Positions 26,520-35,097 of a stretch of DNA of 64,000 nt are shown here, piece by piece (the stretch's first letter is position 1; each line of letters opens with the position of its first letter). The position numbers were made by a program, and so were the translations under genes. The DNA is from Aequorivita vladivostokensis (GTDB lineage: Bacteria; Bacteroidota; Bacteroidia; Flavobacteriales; Flavobacteriaceae). The stretch is from positions 1 to 64,000 of the forward strand of contig NZ_JSVU01000010.1 in assembly GCF_000952855.1 (NCBI RefSeq), in the 5' to 3' direction. The notes below the pieces were generated by a model that saw only the letters and a program-made list of their open reading frames with translations, was not told the DNA's origin and ran no database searches.

Positions 26520-27473
26520 TTAATATAGGCTCTTGATTATTTCCTCAATACTTAACCCTTCGGCTTCGGCCTTGTAGTTTTTTATAAGCCTATGGCGAAG
26601 GATTCCGATTGCGGCTTTCTGCACGTCCTCAATATCCGGAGAAAATTTTCCGTGCAAGGCTGCATTTGTCTTGGCTGCCAAAATGAGGTTTTGCGAGGCG
26701 CGTGGCCCTGCGCCCCAATCAATATAGTTTTTTACGGTATCAGTCGCGGTGGAGCTATTGGGACGGGTTTTTCCAACGAGTGTTACTGCGTATTCCACAA
26801 CATTGTCCGCTACCGGAATTCTTCGGATCAATTGCTGAAAGTCTATGATTTCCTGCGCAGTGAAAAGGGCATTCACCTTTTCTATTTCTCCGGCAGTGGT
26901 TTGCTTTACTACCTCGACCTCTTCAGAAAAAGAAGGGTATTCCAGGTTTATGGCAAACATAAACCGATCCAACTGCGCCTCGGGCAAGGGGTAGGTTCCC
27001 TCCTGCTCTATCGGGTTTTGGGTAGCGAGTACAAAATAGGGAAGATCCAATTTATAGTGGTGGCCAGCAACGGTTACTGCACGCTCCTGCATAGCTTCCA
27101 GTAGGGCCGCTTGGGTTTTGGGAGGCGTTCGGTTAATCTCGTCTGCAAGGATGATGTTGGCGAAAATGGGCCCTTTTATGAATTTGAATTCACGGTTTTG
27201 ATCTAAAATTTCAGAACCCAAAATATCGCTCGGCATCAAATCTGGCGTAAACTGAATTCTTTTGAACTTGAGACCGAGCGCTTCCGCAACAGTGTTTACC
27301 AATAAGGTTTTCGCAAGCCCGGGAACACCTATAAGCAAAGCGTGCCCGCCGGAAAAGATGGCAAGCAAAACCTGCTCAACTACTTCATCTTGACCTACTA
27401 TTACTTTTTTTATTTCTTTTTTAAGGGCGTTGTATTTGGAAACCAGTTGCGATACCGCTGCTACGTCTGACAT
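26520..27473 (-). CDS. MoxR-family AAA+ ATPase
   Basis: A 317-residue AAA+ chaperone-like ATPase. Walker A is LIGVPGLAKTLLVNT, Walker B is NIILADEINRTPPKTQAALLEAM, followed by the sensor ATQNPIEQEGTYPLPEAQLDRFMF. MoxR proteins help assemble or activate partner complexes, usually von Willebrand factor A proteins (Bat/DUF58) encoded next door. No such partner is adjacent here. Instead it is the last gene of the folding operon, 13 nt after the SurA-like gene, which suggests a job in envelope protein maturation (inference). Confidence 0.93.
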   Translation of the reverse strand: MSDVAAVSQLVSKYNALKKEIKKVIVGQDEVVEQVLLAIFSGGHALLIGVPGLAKTLLVNTVAEALGLKFKRIQFTPDLMPSDILGSEILDQNREFKFIKGPIFANIILADEINRTPPKTQAALLEAMQERAVTVAGHHYKLDLPYFVLATQNPIEQEGTYPLPEAQLDRFMFAINLEYPSFSEEVEVVKQTTAGEIEKVNALFTAQEIIDFQQLIRRIPVADNVVEYAVTLVGKTRPNSSTATDTVKNYIDWGAGPRASQNLILAAKTNAALHGKFSPDIEDVQKAAIGILRHRLIKNYKAEAEGLSIEEIIKSLY

Positions 27474-27486
27474 ATTGTTTTCTATA

Positions 27487-28923
27487 TTATTTTTTTAACC
27501 AATCTCCAGCAAAGTCACAATCCTGGTAATCTTGATTGATGCTAATATACGTATCTTTTATTTTCTCGTTCTGCCATTTGTTGATTACCTTAATCTGCTT
27601 TTCGCGTAAGGCCAATTGTTTGATGCGCTCATAATCATTGGCATAATCGGCTTTGTGCTCGGGGTATTTTTTAGTAACGGTAAGGATCTTCAAACTGCTT
27701 TTTCCGGTACGGTCACGGTCTGTGAAAATTTCAGAAACCTGCCCTTCTTTTAAATTATACACTTGGGCGCTGAGGGTAGGATCCATTTTGGTAAGATCAA
27801 ACTTAGTGTCAAATGTTATGGGGTTAACCAATTGGCCACCATTATTTCTGGTTTCCTTATCGTCTGAGTACTTTCTGGCACCTTCGGCAAAGGTAATTTC
27901 GCCATTCTCTATTTCGGTTTTGATGTCCTCTATCTTTTTCTGTGCTTCATCGATCGATTTTTGTGATACTTCGGGAAACATTAGAATATGCCTAACATCT
28001 ACCTCCTGCCCGCGGATCTTTTCAACATAAAGAATATGCCAGCCAAATTCCGTTTCAAAAGGCTCACTGATCTCGCCTTCCAAAAGTGAAAAAGCCTGAT
28101 CCTTAAATTCCTTTGCCCAAGGCGAATCGCGTCTTACGCCCTGATAAAGGCCTCCTTTTGAAGCAGAACCCGGATCTTTGGAATAAAGCACCGCTTTAGT
28201 TGCAAAACTGGAGCCGTTGTCAATAATATCTGCACGAATTGCGTTTAGTCTGGCTATGACCTCGTCTATGGCCTGTTTGGTTACTTCGGGGTCAATAACA
28301 ATTTGCGCAATTTCAATCTCCGCTCCAAAAACGGGGCGTTCTTCTTCGGGAATGGAAAAGAAAAAAGTACGTACCTCTTCTGGGGTAACCTCTACTTTTT
28401 CAATTACTTTTTGCTGCATTAAGCTTGCCAATTTTATGCTCTTATTGGCTTCAAAAAGTTCCTTTTTTAGATCGGCAATGTTATCTTTTCTGTAGTATGC
28501 CGCAACTTTTTCCTCACTGCCCAATTCACTGATCATATATTGCAATTGCTGATCAATCATTCCGTTTATTTCGGCATCGGGAACTAAAATGCTGTCCTGC
28601 TGGGCCTGGTGCGCGTATAGTTTATCCTCCATCAACTTGCCCATTAATTGGCAACGGGTTATGTCTTCAATAGACATGCCCTGCGATTGCATTTCCACGT
28701 AGGCCTTATCGATATCGCTATCAAGAATTACGTATTCGCCAACTACGGCGCTTACACCTTCTGCCTTGTACCTTTTAAAAGGTTTTAAAGTGTCGCGCTT
28801 TACAGCTTGCTGCATCACCAAGGAATCATTAGCTTTCGCAACCCCGGTACTGTCCGGCTCTACCACTGTTTGTGCTTGTAGCATTGCAGAAGTAAGTAAC
28901 AATACCAATAAAAGTTTATTCAT
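27487..28923 (-). CDS. SurA-like periplasmic chaperone with two parvulin domains
   Basis: A 478-residue exported peptidyl-prolyl isomerase. The signal peptide starts MNKLLLVLLLTSAML; the longer upstream frame overlaps the previous gene and is rejected. A SurA N-terminal domain (SAVVGEYVILDSDIDKAY) precedes two parvulin domains: EIEIAQIVIDPEV to FGWHILYVEKI, and VDVRHILMFPEV to the C-terminal third (YSDDKETRNNGGQL). By family it escorts outer-membrane proteins. It overlaps the upstream lipoprotein gene by 8 nt. Confidence 0.92.
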   Translation of the reverse strand: MNKLLLVLLLTSAMLQAQTVVEPDSTGVAKANDSLVMQQAVKRDTLKPFKRYKAEGVSAVVGEYVILDSDIDKAYVEMQSQGMSIEDITRCQLMGKLMEDKLYAHQAQQDSILVPDAEINGMIDQQLQYMISELGSEEKVAAYYRKDNIADLKKELFEANKSIKLASLMQQKVIEKVEVTPEEVRTFFFSIPEEERPVFGAEIEIAQIVIDPEVTKQAIDEVIARLNAIRADIIDNGSSFATKAVLYSKDPGSASKGGLYQGVRRDSPWAKEFKDQAFSLLEGEISEPFETEFGWHILYVEKIRGQEVDVRHILMFPEVSQKSIDEAQKKIEDIKTEIENGEITFAEGARKYSDDKETRNNGGQLVNPITFDTKFDLTKMDPTLSAQVYNLKEGQVSEIFTDRDRTGKSSLKILTVTKKYPEHKADYANDYERIKQLALREKQIKVINKWQNEKIKDTYISINQDYQDCDFAGDWLKK

Positions 28924-29773
28924 TTTTATAGATTTCAAAATTATTTGTTTCAATAGCATCTCTTGTAATATCTGTTTCAAGTTTTTTTATGAGTTCCAGC
29001 TTTCTTTTATTCAGAATTATTTGTTTCAAAGTAGGCTTAACATAGGAAAGAGGCGCGGTATCATTGGGATTGAGCACATCTTCAATTTTCACCAAATATA
29101 CTCCTAATGAATCTTGCAATTGTGTAAAATTGGATTTTTTTAACACTTGCTCACTGTTGTCCCTAATTGCGGGCAAGGTATTTAGCAAAATTTCTTTTCT
29201 CACCCAAACCGAATCATTGAAGTTTGAGGAAATAAATTGATAGTCCTGGCTGTTAAGTGACTTTCTATCCTTTTCGTTATATCTTCCCAGCTTCTCGCGT
29301 ACGGACGCCAAACCTTCATAATTGACCGGCAACTGCACGTAGCGCAATTTGACCAACAAATCTTTTAATCTGAAATTTTCTTTATTGGTCTCGTAATAGT
29401 CGCGATACTCCTGTTCGGTAATGGTGCTATCCAGTTGCTTGCTTACAATTACATTTTTATAGGCTTCCGTTAATAAATCGTTTTGGTATTCCTGCACCAG
29501 TTTTTCGTACTGTTCCAATTGGTCTGCACTCAGATTTATTCTTGCTTGGTCTATAAGCAACTGCTGGGTGGCCCAACGGTTTATATAGTTGTTGACAATT
29601 AGAATACTATCCTCGGGGGTAGTATCTTCACTTATAAGTTTCTGGATGTCCTTTTCATATAAAAAATTGTCATTTACACGCGCCACTACGTTCTCCTCCA
29701 TCTTTGGCTTAAAGTATTCACAGGAAACCAAAAGGGTGCAAAATAAAATTATATGAAAAATGTGACGTATCAC
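28916..29773 (-). CDS. SurA-N-like lipoprotein without catalytic parvulin domain
   Basis: A 285-residue lipoprotein (lipobox LVSC, about Cys18) whose early part (ARVNDNFLYEKDIQKLI, then YINRWATQQLLIDQA) resembles the N-terminal chaperone domain of SurA/PpiC proteins. No complete parvulin core is recognisable. It sits between two real parvulins with overlapping ends on both sides (4 nt upstream, 8 nt downstream), so the three products are made together and probably work on the same envelope clients. A non-catalytic membrane-tethered holdase is my best guess. Confidence 0.75.
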   Translation of the reverse strand: MIRHIFHIILFCTLLVSCEYFKPKMEENVVARVNDNFLYEKDIQKLISEDTTPEDSILIVNNYINRWATQQLLIDQARINLSADQLEQYEKLVQEYQNDLLTEAYKNVIVSKQLDSTITEQEYRDYYETNKENFRLKDLLVKLRYVQLPVNYEGLASVREKLGRYNEKDRKSLNSQDYQFISSNFNDSVWVRKEILLNTLPAIRDNSEQVLKKSNFTQLQDSLGVYLVKIEDVLNPNDTAPLSYVKPTLKQIILNKRKLELIKKLETDITRDAIETNNFEIYKNE

Positions 29774-31728
29774 TTCAAGTCTCTTTTAACTCGTTTTAAA
29801 GCTTTATTGTTAATGTCAACCTTGTATTTAGTTCGTAAACTTTCCATCCATGAAGCCTCAATATCATTTTGGTAATTGCTTAAAACCTTCCCTCTTACCT
29901 CGTCCAACGACTTGGGGCCGGGTGCTAATATTTCCTTGATGTTTACTACCACAAAAGAATCATTGTTGGGGTAAATAGTTGAAACTCCTTGTTTAATTGC
30001 AAGATTTTTTGGCAATTCGTGCTGATCTATTTCGAAAATTCCGGGAGTAATCAAAACATCTACTTTATCTTCGGTATTGAGCGTGGCTTTTATGTCCTCG
30101 GCAGTTTTGCCAGCTGCCAACATAGCTTGGATTTGTTCGGCGATTTTTTCAGAAGTTGCCGAATAAATATCCGCATCAACGCGCTGTTTCCATTGATAGT
30201 TTTCCTTGGTTTTATTATAATATGCCTCAAGGCCTAAGGTATCGGTTTTCGCCTTGTCCCAGATATTTTTGTTCATTACGTCAAAAATCAATAGCCCATC
30301 GCGGTATTCGTTGAGTACGGCGGCATAATCTTCGTTATCCTCTTCAAGTTTTTCCTTGAAATAATCTTTTAGCTGCTCTGTCTCAAACTCGTTGTAAAGT
30401 TCCACCAACAAAGCTTCCTTTTGTTTGTAAGGTCTTGTTGATTTTTGGCGATTCTCGATATATTTGGCAAAATCGGTATAGCCTACTTTTTTGTTTCCAA
30501 TGGTGAAAAGCGTCTTTTCCTCAGATGCCGGGATTGGCTCCATAACCCATTTTCTCTTAAGCACCTCATCACTAACATAAGTATCAAAATAAGGCAGAAA
30601 GCTCGCTTCTTTCTTAAAGCCATATTTCTCTTTAATCTTATTGTTGGTGGCAGTAGTCACCAATTTGGAACGATCGCCTTCCGAGACCTTTTTTTCAAGC
30701 ATTGGTTTTTGCTCCTCAAAGCTTTCCATAGGCAATTTTTCATCCAGACGAATAATATGCCAACCAAAATCCGTTTTTACGGGCTTACTGATATCGCCCA
30801 CATTTTTAAGTTCATAGGCCGCATCCTCAAATTCTGTGGCCCGCAGGTCTCCTTTGGTAAAGGGATTCAATTTTCCACCTTTAACCGCGGAATTTTTATC
30901 ATCAGAAAATTGTTTTGCCAGGCTTTCAAAAGACTCGCCTTGCTTTAACATGGTGTAAATTTCATTAATACGTTCTTCTGGATTAAAAGTACGCGCGCCC
31001 TTTTTGTCAGAAATCATAATGTGCGAAACGCCAATCTTAGGAAGTTTGGCCCGTTTATCCTTCACTTTAATAATATGGTAGCCAAAACTGGTTCTTACTA
31101 TATCAGATATTTCACCTACCGGGGTATTGTAGGCCGCAGTTTCAAAGGGATAGACCATTGTAAAAACAGAGAAATATCCCAGATCGCCAGCTCTTTCGCT
31201 GGCGCCAGGCTCTTCTGAGTACGTTTTTGCCAAGGTTGTGAAATCTTCACCTTTTAGGGCTCTTTCCCTGATTGACTTTATCTTGTTATAAGCGGCAAGC
31301 GTATCCTGCGGCACCGATTCGTAATCGGTACGGATTAATATGTGCGAGGCGGCAATATCAAACTTTCCGCGTTCGTAGGCCTCCTTGGCAAGTTCTTCCG
31401 TAACCTTGTCCTCAAAAAGATAATTTCTGGATAATTGGTCACGATACTTCGAAAATTCACGCTTATAAGTACTTTCCTCATCTAGCTTTTGGGCTTGGGC
31501 CTCCACAATTTTCAGCTTATAATCTACAAATAGATTCAAATACCCATCTATATCCTTTTGGGATTCATCTTGAACCAGATCCAAATTCTTTTTATAAACA
31601 CGCTTAAATTCATTGGTATAAACAGGGTCGCCGTTTATGGTCATTAGCACCTCTTTCTTGTTTTGAGAAAAAACGGTGGTGGCACCCAAAAAGACCAAAA
31701 TGAACAGGGAAAGAAAATTTTTCATCAT
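29770..31728 (-). CDS. PpiC/SurA-like peptidyl-prolyl isomerase with two parvulin domains
   Basis: A 652-residue exported protein starting MMKNFLSLFILVFLGATTVFSQ, a clear signal peptide; the upstream frame has no coding character. A SurA-like N-domain (VLMTINGDPVYTNEFKRVY) is followed by two parvulin units: ASHILIRTDYESVPQD to TSFGYHIIKVKDKR, and GVSHIMISDKKGARTF to TDFGWHIIRLDEK. A further 300-residue C-terminal part has no domain I know. It heads the four-gene folding operon (this gene, lipoprotein, SurA-like, moxR). A TATTTTTG box lies at 31760-31767. Confidence 0.9.
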   Translation of the reverse strand: MMKNFLSLFILVFLGATTVFSQNKKEVLMTINGDPVYTNEFKRVYKKNLDLVQDESQKDIDGYLNLFVDYKLKIVEAQAQKLDEESTYKREFSKYRDQLSRNYLFEDKVTEELAKEAYERGKFDIAASHILIRTDYESVPQDTLAAYNKIKSIRERALKGEDFTTLAKTYSEEPGASERAGDLGYFSVFTMVYPFETAAYNTPVGEISDIVRTSFGYHIIKVKDKRAKLPKIGVSHIMISDKKGARTFNPEERINEIYTMLKQGESFESLAKQFSDDKNSAVKGGKLNPFTKGDLRATEFEDAAYELKNVGDISKPVKTDFGWHIIRLDEKLPMESFEEQKPMLEKKVSEGDRSKLVTTATNNKIKEKYGFKKEASFLPYFDTYVSDEVLKRKWVMEPIPASEEKTLFTIGNKKVGYTDFAKYIENRQKSTRPYKQKEALLVELYNEFETEQLKDYFKEKLEEDNEDYAAVLNEYRDGLLIFDVMNKNIWDKAKTDTLGLEAYYNKTKENYQWKQRVDADIYSATSEKIAEQIQAMLAAGKTAEDIKATLNTEDKVDVLITPGIFEIDQHELPKNLAIKQGVSTIYPNNDSFVVVNIKEILAPGPKSLDEVRGKVLSNYQNDIEASWMESLRTKYKVDINNKALKRVKRDLK

Positions 31729-31759
31729 TTTTTGAATATTTATTTTTATTGAAGCGTGG

Positions 31760-31767
31760 CAAAAATA
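31760..31767 (-). promoter_or_regulatory. -7 element of the folding operon
   Basis: TATTTTTG on the minus strand followed by CCACG, about 32 nt before the first ATG. No TTG lies at the expected -33 distance. Confidence 0.45.
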
Positions 31768-31822
31768 GCAAAAAGCTTCGTTAACATACCTCAGAAATGC
31801 AAACGAATTTAATATAATTATA

Positions 31823-31942
31823 GTGTTTTTACATTTTAAAAATATTGCTGAAAACCCGTATCTTGCCGAAGGTTTAAAAACCGGCAAGCCACAAGTCAAA
31901 ATTTGGGACGACAGTTCCTTCAAACGCTATTTAAATGCCTGA
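31823..31942 (+). CDS. Possible 39-residue peptide overlapping the next gene
   Basis: An ORF with GTG at 31823 that reads NIAENPYLAEGLKTGKPQV and then KIWDDSSFKRYLNA before a TGA at 31940-31942. Its stop lies inside the start of the 80-residue gene at 31935, an overlap typical of coupled genes. Composition and codon choice look protein-like. The reading frame stays open further upstream without an ATG, so it might also be the remnant C-terminus of a longer gene. I do not recognise it. Confidence 0.3.
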   Translation: MFLHFKNIAENPYLAEGLKTGKPQVKIWDDSSFKRYLNA

Positions 31943-32177
31943 AAGAATAAAACTAATTTGGGATTTTCACGGACCGAATGCGAAACACATTGCCCAGCAC
32001 CACGCCAAACATTTAAACGAATATGCCGAGGCCGAGCACCTGCAGCACAGCTTTACGGGAGCGGAAGAATTAACCCCAATGCACCATATCGCCTATATGG
32101 TGGTGGAAAAAAAGTTAATGGACACCTTGAGACAAACACTCAAGCCCACTCGCGGGCAGTTATTTGACGGGGGATGA
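31935..32177 (+). CDS. Small conserved histidine-rich protein of unknown function
   Basis: An 80-residue protein with eleven or so histidines, clustered as HGPNAKHIAQHHAKHL, EHLQHSF and MHHIAYMV. No signal peptide or membrane segment is seen, so it is cytoplasmic. I recall similar small flavobacterial proteins with a KLIWDF-RGP-like start but know no function. The stop overlaps the DinB-like gene by 4 nt (ATGA), which suggests joint production. Histidine clustering would allow metal binding; that is only an inference. Confidence 0.7.
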   Translation: MPERIKLIWDFHGPNAKHIAQHHAKHLNEYAEAEHLQHSFTGAEELTPMHHIAYMVVEKKLMDTLRQTLKPTRGQLFDGG

Positions 32178-32617
32178 AAACGTTTTTTCAAGATACTTTT
32201 CAATATACGCACCATAGCAACCTGTCGGTCATTTCAGCAGTGCAGGACAATCCATCCCTTTTTACGGGGCGAGCAGGTGTTTTAATCTGCCACACCCTGA
32301 ACGCCCACCACATTTGGAACCACAGAATATCGGGAAGCTCGCCGAGTTTTTCCGTCTGGGGAGCGCTAGCCCTAAATCAATTACAGGAGGTTGAGACTGA
32401 AAATTTTAGCCAAAGTCTTCAAATTATCGAGAAAGAAGATTTTGACGAAAAAATTAGCTATCAAAATACCAAAGGCCAAACCTTTGTGAATAGCGTTTCC
32501 GAAATTCTCTTCCACATAATTAACCACAGCACTTATCATCGTGGTCAGATTGTAAATCTTTTAAAACAGGAAGGGGTGCCACCCTTGGTTACCGACTATA
32601 TTTTTTACAAACGATAG
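32174..32617 (+). CDS. DinB-family protein
   Basis: A 147-residue four-helix protein of the DinB/YfiT superfamily. Metal-ligand type histidines are in place: TLNAHHIWNHRI in helix 2 and HIINHSTYHRGQIVNLL near the C-terminus. Superfamily members include thiol transferases such as bacillithiol-dependent enzymes, but many have no known role, and no substrate can be assigned. It overlaps the small His-rich gene upstream by 4 nt. Confidence 0.85.
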   Translation: MKTFFQDTFQYTHHSNLSVISAVQDNPSLFTGRAGVLICHTLNAHHIWNHRISGSSPSFSVWGALALNQLQEVETENFSQSLQIIEKEDFDEKISYQNTKGQTFVNSVSEILFHIINHSTYHRGQIVNLLKQEGVPPLVTDYIFYKR

Positions 32618-32687
32618 GCCAACTGCCTGTATATTTGCAATATTTATAGTAATATTGCTCTCCTAAATTATTTAAAAATAAAGCAAA

Positions 32688-33203
32688 ATGAAATTTCTGA
32701 AGATTGCCGTATTCCTTTTAAGCATTTCCGCTTTCGCCCAAAGCAAAGTGGGCGCTGTTGATATTGATTACATCCTGTCAAAAATGCCAGAAATGGAAAC
32801 CGTTAAGACCCAAATGGAAACCTACGGAGCACAACTGGATTTAGACTTGAACAAAAAAGTGGACGAGTACAAAAAACTTGCAGAGGCTTATAAGAAAAAT
32901 GAGGCCTCCCTTACCCCAGAGGAAAAAAAGACCAAACAGACGGAGCTCATAGCCTTGGACGCCGACATCCAAAAATTTCAGCAGAACGGTGCCAAACTAA
33001 TGGAAATAAAGCAACAGGAATACCTGAGTCCGCTCTATAAAAAAATAGGCGAAGCCCTGGATAAAGTTGTAAAGGCACAAGGCTATACCCAGGTGATGGA
33101 AACTACTCCGGAATTAGTTTACCTAGATCCCAATTATGATCTTACCCTTCCCATCCTCTCAGAACTTGGCATCACAATAACTGCCGAAGCGGAAGGTGAA
33201 TAG
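32688..33203 (+). CDS. OmpH/Skp-family periplasmic chaperone
   Basis: A 171-residue exported protein with signal peptide ending SAFAQ. It begins KVGAVDIDYILSKMPE, as in Skp/OmpH, then a long charged helical hairpin (about residues 40-125, rich in K, E and Q) that forms the tentacles of the Skp trimer. It would hold unfolded outer-membrane proteins in the periplasm. It has an acidic short tail. A strong terminator follows. Confidence 0.9.
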   Translation: MKFLKIAVFLLSISAFAQSKVGAVDIDYILSKMPEMETVKTQMETYGAQLDLDLNKKVDEYKKLAEAYKKNEASLTPEEKKTKQTELIALDADIQKFQQNGAKLMEIKQQEYLSPLYKKIGEALDKVVKAQGYTQVMETTPELVYLDPNYDLTLPILSELGITITAEAEGE

Positions 33204-33225
33204 AAATTTTTATTGACTTATAGAC

Positions 33226-33257
33226 AAACGTGAGGTTTTAAATCTCACGTTTTTTTA
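33226..33257 (+). terminator. Terminator after the OmpH/Skp gene
   Basis: Stem AAACGTGAG (33226-33234) with CTCACGTTT (33244-33252), a 9-nt loop, and a run of T. Confidence 0.88.
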
Positions 33258-33423
33258 TGCTTCTATTTAATCAAAAAAGTATATTTGAAGAGTTCCCGCT
33301 TCCAAAATTAGTTGCGAAAACCAGCAAATTTTATACAAAGCAGAATTGAGGAAGAAAAATACCTCCGACCTTGAAAAAATAATCAATTATTTTGAAGCGT
33401 TGGTATCTACCTTAAAACAATAA
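33257..33423 (+). pseudogene. Possible frame-disrupted small gene
   Basis: A 30-codon frame from ATG 33257 (MLLFNQKSIFEEFPLPKLVA then KTSKFYTKQN) ends in TGA at 33347. In the -1 frame the reading continues directly as ELRKKNTSDLEKIINYFEAL and VSTLKQ to TAA at 33421-33423. Joined, they make a plausible 54-residue protein. A TATATTTG box (33280-33287) lies inside. Explanations are a decayed small gene, a sequencing error, or chance. It is the only content of the 263-bp gap apart from the terminators. Confidence 0.3.
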
Positions 33424-33445
33424 AGCACCATAAATCGGTGCTTTA
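33421..33445 (-). terminator. Terminator downstream of guaB
   Basis: A perfect 9-bp stem (TAAAGCACC at 33421-33429 with 33437-33445) with a 7-nt loop, followed on the minus strand by TTGTTTT. The T-tract is interrupted, so efficiency is uncertain. Confidence 0.65.
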
Positions 33446-33466
33446 TAAAAATATCTGATTATCCAA

Positions 33467-34939
33467 CTATCTACTGTAATTAGGCGCTTCCTTTGTAATA
33501 GTTACGTCGTGCGGATGACTTTCGGCAATTCCGGAAAAGGTAATTTTCACAAACTTCCCGTTTTCCTTTAAGGTCTCAATATCCTTGGCCCCGCAATATC
33601 CCATTCCGGCCCGCAAGCCACCAATGAACTGCGTCATACTTTCCACCAACTCACCTTTGTACGGCACACGGCCCACAATGCCTTCGGGAACCAATTTTTT
33701 GATATCGTCTTCCACATCCTGAAAATAACGATCTTTGGAACCCTGTTTCATTGCTTCCACGGAACCCATTCCGCGGTAGGATTTGAATTTTCTTCCTTCA
33801 TAAATTATAGTCTCACCTGGAGATTCCTTCGTTCCGGCCAATAATGAACCGAGCATTACACAATCGGCTCCCGCGGCAATCGCCTTGGGAATATCGCCCG
33901 TGTATCGAATACCTCCATCGGCTATCACGGGAACTCCGCTTCCCTTTAAAGCCGCCGCAACTTCCAGCACCGCAGAAAACTGTGGAAACCCTACTCCAGC
34001 AACCACACGAGTTGTACAAATTGAACCCGGTCCAATACCTACTTTCACGGCATCGGCACCAGCATCAACTAAATATTTAGCTGCTTCTGGGGTAGCGATG
34101 TTTCCCACTATTACATCGAGATCTGGGAATTTTTGTTTTACCTGTCTCAAAACCTCAACCACGCCCTTAGTGTGTCCGTGAGCAGTATCGATAATTACGG
34201 CGTCAATCTGAGCGTGTACCAAAGCCTCCGCTCTTTGCACTGCATCGGGTGTTACGCCAAGGGCCGCAGCCACGCGTAGTCTTCCATACTTATCTTTGTT
34301 GGCAATAGGTTTTTGGGTAAGTTTTGTAATATCCCTAAATGTAATAAGCCCCAACAATTTTCCGTCATCGCTCACTACAGGTAGTTTTTCAATTTTGTTC
34401 TGTTGAAGAATAATCTCCGCTTCCTTTAAAGAAGTGCCCTGCGCCACGGTAACCAAGTTTTCGGAAGTCATTACCTCGCTCAAAGGACGTTTTAGGTCTT
34501 TTTCAAAACGGAGGTCGCGGTTGGTGACAATTCCTATAAGTTTCCCCGCATCATCAGTAATTGGAATACCCCCGATGCTGTACTCACGCATCGTTTTTTG
34601 CGCATCGCCCACGGTGCTGCCTTTTTTCAGCGTAACCGGATCTATTATCATGCCGCTTTCAGCTCGTTTCACTTTCCGTACTTCGGCAGCCTGCTGTTCA
34701 ATGGTCATGTTTTTGTGAAGCACCCCAATACCTCCTTCCCGAGCAATAGCAATGGCCATGGCGCTTTCCGTAACCGTATCCATAGCGGCGGACACAATGG
34801 GAACGTTCAAAGTAATATTTCGTGAAAATTTTGTGGCGATGGAAACTTCGCGGGGTAAAACTTCGGAATAGGCAGGCACTAAAAGTACGTCGTCGTAAGT
34901 AAGGCCTTCCCCAAGAATTTTGTTGTCGTGTGCGGTCAT
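33467..34939 (-). CDS. guaB: IMP dehydrogenase
   Basis: A 490-residue enzyme that oxidises IMP to XMP with NAD, the committed step to GMP. The catalytic barrel is split by two CBS domains (residues about 95-205: [22 protein letters not shown] and [22 protein letters not shown]). The active-site loop [17 protein letters not shown] holds the catalytic Cys, and [10 protein letters not shown] marks the substrate flap. The start [27 protein letters not shown] is standard. A TACATTTG box lies 54 nt upstream. Confidence 0.97.
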   Translation of the reverse strand: MTAHDNKILGEGLTYDDVLLVPAYSEVLPREVSIATKFSRNITLNVPIVSAAMDTVTESAMAIAIAREGGIGVLHKNMTIEQQAAEVRKVKRAESGMIIDPVTLKKGSTVGDAQKTMREYSIGGIPITDDAGKLIGIVTNRDLRFEKDLKRPLSEVMTSENLVTVAQGTSLKEAEIILQQNKIEKLPVVSDDGKLLGLITFRDITKLTQKPIANKDKYGRLRVAAALGVTPDAVQRAEALVHAQIDAVIIDTAHGHTKGVVEVLRQVKQKFPDLDVIVGNIATPEAAKYLVDAGADAVKVGIGPGSICTTRVVAGVGFPQFSAVLEVAAALKGSGVPVIADGGIRYTGDIPKAIAAGADCVMLGSLLAGTKESPGETIIYEGRKFKSYRGMGSVEAMKQGSKDRYFQDVEDDIKKLVPEGIVGRVPYKGELVESMTQFIGGLRAGMGYCGAKDIETLKENGKFVKITFSGIAESHPHDVTITKEAPNYSR

Positions 34940-34992
34940 TGCAATTAATTTAACTTCCGAAAGAGCGAAAGTGGTTATGGATTAATTGCGTG

Positions 34993-35000
34993 CAAATGTA
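34993..35000 (-). promoter_or_regulatory. guaB promoter -7 element
   Basis: TACATTTG on the minus strand followed by GCACGC, resembling the other TTTGCAC discriminators in the window. No TTG is found at the usual -33 distance. Confidence 0.55.
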
Positions 35001-35097
35001 CATCTTTTAATTCAGAATTTTGAATTAAGAATTGTGAATTATCCTGCAGCTATTAAAAATATAGAGATATGTTCAAAAATCTCGCAGCCATTTTCAA

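Noticed and set aside
31729-31923. 65-codon N-terminal extension of the large PpiC-like protein
   Set aside because: The extension has no coding character, crosses the likely promoter, and would bury the signal peptide inside the protein.
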